From Bufo bufo (taxonomy: Eukaryota; Chordata; Amphibia; Anura; Bufonidae): a DNA stretch of 64,000 nucleotides. The translations under genes and the position numbers were made by a program. This document shows positions 56,786 to 64,000 of the stretch, one piece after another (position 1 is the first letter of the stretch; each line of letters begins with the position of its first letter). The stretch covers positions 344,798,995 through 344,862,994 of the forward strand of contig NC_053392.1 of the NCBI RefSeq assembly GCF_905171765.1. The letters run 5' to 3'. The notes beneath the pieces are model-generated. The model was not told where the DNA came from. It was given only the letters and a program-made list of their open reading frames with translations, and did no database searches.

Positions 56786-57232
56786 ACTGACTGATACTTC
56801 CGCTACTTCTGTGAACCCCTTCACTACTACTTCCAGGGTAGGTAGGCTGCTGAAAATCAGGTGCTCTACCCCGGGCACGTTTGGCTCCCGAACTCCTACT
56901 GCTGCCACTTTGCTGACTCCCAGCCATGCTTTTAACACATATACCTGCCGACGAGAATACATTTTTCTTTTTGTGCCGAAATGGGCCACTAAACACTTTC
57001 AACACATATAACCGCCGCTGACGTGAACTGAGAATGTATTTTTCTTTTTGTACTGAAATACAAAATAACACAGATAGCCGCCGTACTGACTGACTGCTAC
57101 CGCTGCTACTTCTGTGAACCCCTGCACCACTACTTCCCAGGTAGGTAGGCTGCTGCAAAGAAGGTGCTCTACCCCAGGCACGTTTGGCTCCCGACCTCCC
57201 ACTGCTGCCACTCGGCTGACTCCCAGCCATGT
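56785..57232 (-). pseudogene. Candidate first coding segment of element R transposase, duplicated
   Basis: Two direct copies about 300 bp apart (57090-57232 and 56785-56935) each encode, on the minus strand, a peptide starting MAGSQ.SGSS. It continues GAKRA.GRAP, QQPTY.GSS and GVHRSS. Each Met follows a tandem array unit. The position matches the first coding segment of the other hATs here: after the leader array, Met, then a short Ser/Arg/Gly-rich N terminus such as MTGRGRGRPF. No BED finger or DDE region follows, so if this is the transposase start, the rest is lost. Inference only. Confidence 0.35.
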
Positions 57233-57910
57233 TTCAACACATAATCGCCGACGTGAATTGAAAATATATTTTTCTTTTTGTACTGAAATAGGCCAGTAAA
57301 CACTTTCAGCAGAAATAAATGCACCAGTGAAGTGCATACATATTTTTCTTTCTGTACTGAAATAGGCCACTAAATGCTTTTGGCACAAATAAGTGCACCA
57401 GTGAATTGCGTATATTTTTTCTTTCTATAATAAAATAGGCCACTAAACCCTTTTGCCACAAATAAGTGCACCAATGAAGTGCATATATATTTTTATTTTT
57501 TTACTGTAATACGCCCTTATACGCTTTCAATAGAAATAACAGCAGAAGTGAACTGAGAATATATTTTTCTTGTTGGACTGAAACACGACCCTATACGCTT
57601 TGACCAGGAAAAACTTAAAGAGTGAAGTGCGTATATATTTTTCTTGTAGTACTGATATATGCCCCTATATGCTTTCACCGGAAATAACTGCAACAGTGCA
57701 GTGCGTATATATTTTTCTTTTTTTACTGTAATACACCCCTATATGCTTTCAACAGAAATAACTGCAGAAGTGAAATGAGAATACATTTTTCTTGTTGGAC
57801 TGAAATAGGCCACTTTATGCTTTGGCCAGAAAAAACGTATATATTTTTCTTGTAGTACTGATATAACATACTAAATATACTAAGATATAAGCCACTAAAG
57901 GCTTTTCAAC
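57233..57910. repeat. About 80-bp tandem array at the right side of element R
   Basis: Units share tatatatttttctt, tactgaaataggccactaa and gcttt..cacaaataagtgca. At least eight diverged units. In minus orientation the array lies upstream of the candidate coding segment, like the leader arrays of H1, H3, H4 and H5. Confidence 0.8.
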
Positions 57911-58469
57911 ATAGCACTTGCAGCCCAAATAGCTGGAATGACAGAGCTGTCTAATGGCTATTTGGATACCCTAAAATCTTTTCCTGCACTTGTGAATCAC
58001 TTTCCTATCAACGTTCCTAGCGCCTTCTGACGTTTCTCCCTGCACTAAGATGCTGTGAAACGATTCCTCTCTATCCTTTCCCTGCACTTATAAATCGTTT
58101 TTTCTGTCTTTTTTTTCCACAATCAGGTTTTTCCAATTGCTGTCCCTAGCACCTTCACACTTCTGTCCCTGCACTCTGAACACTGGAAAATGTCTGACTG
58201 TGAGATGGCCGACATTTTTTTTTAGGGCTGTGCCATCACAGTGCTGGCTGGCTGCTGATTGGTTGCATACAGGCATGTCAATCTGGGTGATCCCACCTTC
58301 CCAGAGTTCCTTGCCCCAAGTCCTCAGTCCTCACAAGTGTAGCCGCCATTTTTTTTTAAATGTGATTCATTACCACGAAGCGAGAGGAAATTCACATTCG
58401 TTGCAATTCGAATTTTTTCTGAAATTCGGATCAAATTCCACTTCGCCAGCTTCGATTCGCTCATCTCTA

Positions 58470-59739
58470 AAATAATATATTTCATGAATTGTAGCCATTA
58501 TATACAAACTGTGCATACTTGTTCATATAGTTGGCTTACATTTCACTAAATTTTGCTGACCGCAGGATGACATCTGATCTTTGTAAATTATTGTGTGCTG
58601 AATTCAAATATCACATTAGTTTATTTTAGTCGGGTCTAGTTTTCCCACAAATTGCTGGCATTGTTTTCAATAACTGCTGTTTTTGATAACTGGACAGTTC
58701 ATCATACGTCAATTTAATGTGTATGACATCAGCATGAATGACAAATGAGCTGAAATCTAAAGGCTGAATCACACAGATAGCCATGAATGGTCCTTTTAAA
58801 CGATAATAAATAGGCAAAGAGCTGAAACTAATAAATAATGTTGAACTCTTTCAAGTCCGATAGATGAAAGAAAGAGGTAATGCATTCATCGTAGAGCAGT
58901 ACAATTACTTCAATAGGTAGTTAATCATGTAGATGAAGCTTAGAAGCAAGGCTACAAATAAACTGAATAATATAGATAGGCCTACCAGGTATATACAAGG
59001 CCTGTAGATACAAGTCATAGTCTGCGTTGAGTCTACTAGAACATTAAGACCGTGAAAAACAGATATCAAGGCACGTGATAACAAACTACTGTTGGTGTGT
59101 GCAACGTGACAACCCTGATCACAGCTATTGAACAAAATCCAAAAAGTGAAAATTTGTGCCAATTACCAATTTACATAACTGTTGCTCTTTTGGTTAATTT
59201 ACAAACTATCTTTTTGTAAAAGAACACTTTAACCAGACAGAGCATAGCAGATCGGGATTACACTCACACAAAGTCTAGTCGCGATTATACAAATTTTGTA
59301 TATGCATAAACATGTGTATCTATACTTTTTGGACAATATTGGATTATAAATTGCAAAGTGTGAACTTCTGTGAAACATGATGATGACAAATTCAGATATT
59401 AATTAAAAAAATCCTCTTAATTGTACTCTTACTGCCTATCTTCAATGTATGCCCTTTTGGTGAAAGATGCCTTAGAACAAGGGGATATTGGGTTTGTATT
59501 CATCCACAACAAAATCTGTATCCAGTTTACAATTTCCTCATCATTGTTTCTTTAGGCCCTCCAGTTTCCATCCAAACTCCAAAAATATGCATAACATAGT
59601 GATTTTCCATACTAGTGTTTTCATTTTTCACTCCCTGCCTTCCCGAACCCATAATTTGTTTTATTTTTCCATATGAGAGTATTTTCTTTAGGACAAGTTG
59701 TACTTTTTGACACCAATTACTGCACACCATCTATCTTGT
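58470..59739. other. Unassigned intergenic DNA
   Basis: About 1.3 kb with no recognised repeat, RNA gene or coding region. Short frames here are no longer than expected by chance. Confidence 0.5.
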
Positions 59740-59995
59740 AGCGGAGGTGTAACTACATCTGCTCATCCTGTTCATATAAATGGGGCAAGCAGTAGTAACA
59801 ATGCACCACTGCTACAATCTAGACTGTGTGCAGTTAAACAGGCAAAAGGACACAGCGCTTGCACGAGCGCTGCTACCATTTCAAATAGCTGATCAGCGGG
59901 AGTGTCTGGAGAGGGACCACTGTTGATCTGATATTGATGACGTATCCTGAGGACAGGGCATCAATATTGTGGCACTGCACAACCCCTTTAGTGTC
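59740..59995. repeat. Short interspersed repeat, frog type
   Basis: It contains agctgatcagcgggagtgtc and ends with the palindromic tgatattgatgacgtatcct then gaggacagggcatcaatatt and acaacccctttag. I recall this end from a very common frog repeat. Borders are approximate. Confidence 0.5.
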
Positions 59996-61835
59996 ATATC
60001 AGGCAAAGAACTGACAATTTAGCTTTGGCTAGAATATATAAGTCCCCAAAGGTGTAACTTTTCAAAATGGTGACATTCAGAAGCTCCTCTGTACTGCTTT
60101 AAAGGTCACAGCAGAAGCTTAGATTAGTCCAGTGTAGTGAAACACTTGGAAGTCCACATGGGATATATGTCAACTTCCATGGTTGACAGTTAAATAATTT
60201 TATATACAATTCTAGGTGACTTGTGGTATCACTACTTGGTTTCCGTGTTAAAAGCAGAACAGGCTTTGACGGCAGTCTACTAGAGAACAGCAAAGGATCT
60301 CTCGACTGTTACTATTCAGCCTAAAGAGTTCTATAACAGTGGCCAAAAACAACTTTTCTTAGAAGTTAATTGGCTTCAACTGAAATTGCCTCTAGTGTAT
60401 GAACTTTCACTGAGAAAGAAATAGACCATTTGGGATAGCGAATAAATAAATACATAAAATATAATAAGGTTGAAATTCTAGTATGTTGGTAAGTTTATTA
60501 TCTTCTGGTGCCTAGGGTATAAGTAGCATCCATATTTGTATTCCTTAGATGCATAACTTTAGATTTATCCACACTGCATATCATCTGTCACATTGCCACC
60601 TACACTAGTTCCCTAATTTGACAAAGATTGTAAAAAATGATCTATGACTTAATATACTTACATATACAGTAGAAAGACATTCCAGTGAGCCTCAAGTTCA
60701 CTTATCACCCTAGTTTAGGTGTAAAGAATGTCCATTTAAAAGGCATATGCACCTTTAAAAGGGAATATGTCATCTCTGGCAAGCCTAATAAGTATAGTAA
60801 TGCATCTATAGATCACCTGCCACTGACTCCGGAGCATTATTTTTATGTCAATATACCCCTCCCATTCTCTTGCTATACACCTACAAACCAGCCATGGAAT
60901 GCATTGAGAGGACTCATGAGCATCCACACATAAATAGAGAGGACTCCAGGAGAGGTTCTTTCTATGCATGCCATGGCTGTTTTGTGGACACATAGCCAGG
61001 GAATGGGGGTGGGTACTGACATACAAATTACTGATCTGGAGTCAGAGGCAGGTGTTCTGTACGTGTATTATTGTACTTACTAGAGCTTACCAGAGGTGAG
61101 TGATCCCTTTTATACACCATTTTCCAGTTTACGCAAATAATGTAAAAATATGAGACATCAATACATCACATTACTTACCTGTTGCCTCATGGGTCTAAGT
61201 GTGTATTATACTCCTGAGCTGAATTCACAATTCTACATGCTTTAGGTCTGGCCCAAAGTCTACTTGCTGTAGAGATTTACATTCTGGGAAGGTTTGTCTT
61301 AAAATTACACTCTGCTGTAATTTAATGTAGGTATGAATAATTAGTCCACTGCCTTGTTAGAGTTCATCTAGCCTGTTAAGAATATGTCTAACATAAATTT
61401 TCCACTTAAACCCATCAGCTTTAGCATATAATTCAAGCAGTACCGTAATTCCTTTTTTTGTAGATTATTTATATATAAATTTATTTATAATGGACTGAGT
61501 GTGCCTTGTGAAAAATAAAAAATTACTTTTAGTCAGATACTTTAAAAAAATTATCACTCGGGTAAGGTAATAGATTGGAGCGCAAGACAGGGTTCAATAG
61601 CCTGGTCACTTTTCTTGTGGTTGAGGCAAGGGTCAGATAAAACTGGCGGTTCTAGCCTGTAGCTGCTTTCCCTTTAATTCCTAATCTCGGGTAGGGAAGT
61701 CTAGCATGGCTGTATGTCGGAGCACTCGCCCTGAAAAGAGCGACCCCCAGCCTCAGGATACCTCGGACCTGGTCTGCATTTCCCTGTTTATGCTAAATTG
61801 CTATTGCTGGATTGCTTCAAGCAGAAGCAAGTCTT
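59996..61835. other. Unassigned intergenic DNA
   Basis: No repeat, RNA gene or coding region that I can support. Confidence 0.45.
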
Positions 61836-62095
61836 TCCTAATCACTTTCCCTAGCACTTGTCACATCTGTCCTTATGCTCATTTCACTGGAAAGGGCAGG
61901 GTGAGGCTTTTTATAGGGCTGTGACATCACAGCGGCTGGCTATCTGCTGATTGGCTGGCTGCACGGCATCATGGGTGATCCCTCGTTCCCGAACTTCTTA
62001 CTTTCACTTTGTAACATGTGCAGCAGCATCAATTTTTTTCCTAAAATTTGGATCGAATCCCACTTTGTCAACTTCAATTCACTTAACATTACTGG
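61836..62095. mobile_element. Right-end fragment of element R family, third copy
   Basis: Shares gctgtgacatcacagcggct, ctgctgattggctg, catcatgggtgatccctcgttc and gtgcagcagc with 43900-44060 and 58200-58350, then a decayed aattcacttaaca end. No coding content. Confidence 0.6.
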
Positions 62096-62279
62096 ACATA
62101 ACTGTTGTCATGTTCAGTCTATGACATAGTGACAGTTTTAACACCATTTTCTGAGAAGATAATTTAAATGTGACAACTAATATGGCTGCATTTCCTCACT
62201 TTTGCAAAAAAGGCAACTGCAACAAATTATAGAAATTCCAATATCTATGTAAATAATCCATAATTGTCAAGCTGTGTCC

Positions 62280-62560
62280 ATAAGTCTATGTTCACATCTG
62301 CACTCGAACTCCATTCGAGGCCTCCGTAGCAGAATTAGTTACAAATAACGAAGAGAAAAGTCTGCATGCAGGACTTTTTTCCTCAGCTAAAAATACTTTC
62401 TCCCTAATGGAAACACAACGGATTCCATTATTGTCAATGGGATCTGTTTGGCTTTGTTTACTTCAGTTATGTGCTGAATCCTCCACTTCTGTTATTTTTG
62501 TTGTACTGCTCCCATAATGCAGCAGAATAATGGAAATATCAAAAGCTGGTGACTTACTTA
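62280..62560. repeat. Possible MITE remnant
   Basis: Starts ctatgttcacatctgcactc and contains gtctgcatgcaggacttttt and caacggattccattattgtc. I recall related sequence as a frog interspersed repeat. Ends not defined. Confidence 0.35.
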
Positions 62561-62685
62561 TATGTAGCCAGTTTTACAATTTGTATGGAAATCATGTTTA
62601 CTTATACAGTATGTCTTCAGATTAAAATGGTTCTTAGATTATGACACATACAGTACATATTTTCAAGCAGGTTTCTGTACATATA

Positions 62686-63628
62686 TACAGTACAGACCAA
62701 AAGTTTGGACACACCTTCTGATTCAAAGAGTTTTCTTTATTTTCATGACTATGAAAATTGTAGATTCACACTGAAGGCATCAAAACTATGAATTGACACA
62801 TGTGGAATTATATACATAACAAACAAGTGTGAAACAACTGAAAATATGTCATATTCTAGGTTCTTCAAAGTAGCCACCTTTTGCTTTGATTACTACTTTG
62901 CACACTCTTGGCATTCTCTTGATGAGCTTCAAGAGGTAGTCCCCTGAAATGGTTTTCACTTCACAGGTGTGCCCTGTCAGGTTTAATAAGTCTGATTTCT
63001 TGCCTTATAAATGGGGTTGGGACCATCAGTTGCGTTGAGGAGAAGTCAGGTGGATACACAGCTGATAGTCCTACTGAATAGACTGTTAGAATTGGTATTA
63101 TGGCAAGAAAAAAGCAGCTAAGTAAAGAAAAACGAGTGGCCATCATTACTTTAAGAAATGAAGGTCAGTCAGTCAGCCGAAAAATTGGTAAAACTTTGAA
63201 AGTAAGGGCTATTTGACCATGAAGGAGAGTGATGGGGTACTGCGCCAGATGACCTGGCCTCCAAAGTCACCGGACCTGAACCCAATCGAGATGGTTTGGG
63301 GTGAGCTGGACCGCAGAGTGAAGGCAAAAGGGCCAACAAGTGCTAAGCATCTCTGGGAACTCCTTCAAGACTGTTGGAAGACCATTTCAGGGGACTACCT
63401 CTTGAAGCTCATCAAGAGAATGCCAAAAGTGTGCAAAGCAGTAATCAAAGCAAAAGGTGGCTACTTTGAAGAACCTAGAATATGACATATTTTCAGTTGT
63501 TTCACACTTGTTTGTTATGTATATAATTCCACATGTGTTAATTCATAGTTTTGATGCCTTCATAGTCATGAAAATAAAGAAAACTCTTTGAATGAGAAGG
63601 TGTGTCCAAACTTTTGGTCTGTACTGTA
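62686..63628 (+). mobile_element. Tc1-like family B deletion derivative, 939 bp, copy 2
   Basis: Terminal repeats start cagtacagaccaaaagtttg at 62688 and end with the complement at 63626, with TA at 62686-62687 and 63627-63628. The transposase relic has MARKKQLSKEKRVAI with an intact VSRKIGKTLKV stretch, then the deletion junction, then SPDLNPIEMVWGELDRRVK to GGYFEEPRI. The junction (aaaactttgaaagta followed by gggctatttgaccatgaagg) matches that at 29510-29540. It cannot make an active enzyme. Confidence 0.93.
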
Positions 63629-63651
63629 CATATATTTATTTCTAAGTAGTA

Positions 63652-63984
63652 AAGATGAACAAATTATTAAAAATTCAATCTGGGGTCAATTTGGCTGAAT
63701 CGGTTGATTTGATGTGGGTTCGACTCAATTCTACCCGAATTGACCGCGCTCCAATTAGCCTACAAATTTGTGCAGACTCTGAGGTCTCCTAGGAATTATA
63801 TTTTTTTTCTTTTGTTTCTCCATTTTTATAAAATGTTGCATTATTATTTATTTTCTCTCTTTCTCGCTCTCTCTCCAAAATTTGCCTGCATTGAATGAAC
63901 AAAATTTCAAATTGAGCTCTATCTCGAATTTTTCAAAGTTCAGGTTGAATCCAATTAGTTTAGAATTGATTCACTCATCCCTAA
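63652..63984. mobile_element. Small hAT-like non-autonomous element
   Basis: Left end tagtaaagatgaacaaat and right end attgattcactcatcccta are imperfect inverted repeats related to the tagagatgagcgaat ends of element R. A CT-rich run (63852-63878) lies inside. No coding content. Confidence 0.5.
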
Positions 63985-64000
63985 CATGTATTATACACAA

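Larger units (their letters stand above)
47526..58469 (-). mobile_element. hAT-like element R, copy 2, carrying two nested insertions
   Basis: The left end tagagatgagcaaattttt (47526) and right end gattcgctcatctcta (58469) are inverted. After removing a hAT (47735-53167) and an LTR (53182-54285), the left body reads continuously and matches copy 1 at 39911-40350. Its own sequence is about 4.4 kb. It has three tandem arrays, a candidate first coding segment on the minus strand (56785-57230), and a right end with the tgtgccatcacagtgctggc and accacgaagcgagagg blocks. Confidence 0.7.

Overview
The window looks like an intergenic, transposon-saturated stretch of a vertebrate chromosome, most probably from an anuran amphibian. 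It is AT-rich. It carries Tc1/mariner, BED-type hAT, Penelope-like (PLE), CR1/Rex-type LINE and solo-LTR sequences, plus short interspersed repeats that I recall as common in frog DNA. I see no host protein-coding gene, rRNA, CRISPR array or prokaryotic feature. All recognisable coding sequence belongs to mobile elements, and every copy is broken. The species call is inference from repeat content only.

Layout. 1-2.6 kb: two sets of tandem repeats (about 350 and 395 bp units). 2.8-3.1 kb: a duplicated tRNA-like sequence. 4-5.1 kb: a 1.08-kb solo-LTR-like element with hairpin ends. 5.2-7.4 kb: a decayed Tc1 element split by a solo LTR. 7.6-9.1 kb: a full-length Tc1 element (family A) with one stop codon. 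9.2-17.8 kb: two Penelope-like elements, the first cut by an LTR, the second by a LINE and abutted by a chimeric Tc1 element; their terminal regions carry hammerhead-ribozyme-like motifs. 19.4-39.4 kb: a cluster of hAT elements (two large copies of one family on the minus strand, one of another family on the plus strand, several fragments), themselves hit by Tc1-type elements and a solo LTR. 39.9-44.1 kb: a hAT-like element containing a 2.8-kb hAT insertion with an 8-bp duplication. 47.5-58.5 kb: a third hAT-like system, whose host element is split by a 5.4-kb hAT and then by the second copy of the 1.1-kb LTR. 58.5-64 kb: mostly unassigned DNA with another family B Tc1 derivative and small repeats.

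The window reads as a record of insertions. Many insertions can be resolved to the base from target-site duplications: TA for Tc1, 4-5 bp for LTRs, 8 bp for hAT. Undisturbed sister repeats in the same window supply several empty sites. Three points deserve attention: hammerhead-like RNAs in the Penelope terminal repeats carrying a paired core substitution; a different tandem-repeat array next to the coding part of each large hAT family; and an open reading frame shared by the U3-like part of both 1.1-kb LTRs.

Limits. Family names rest on motifs and remembered consensus. Divergence, exact repeat borders and copy numbers need alignment. Boundaries without a stated duplication are approximate.
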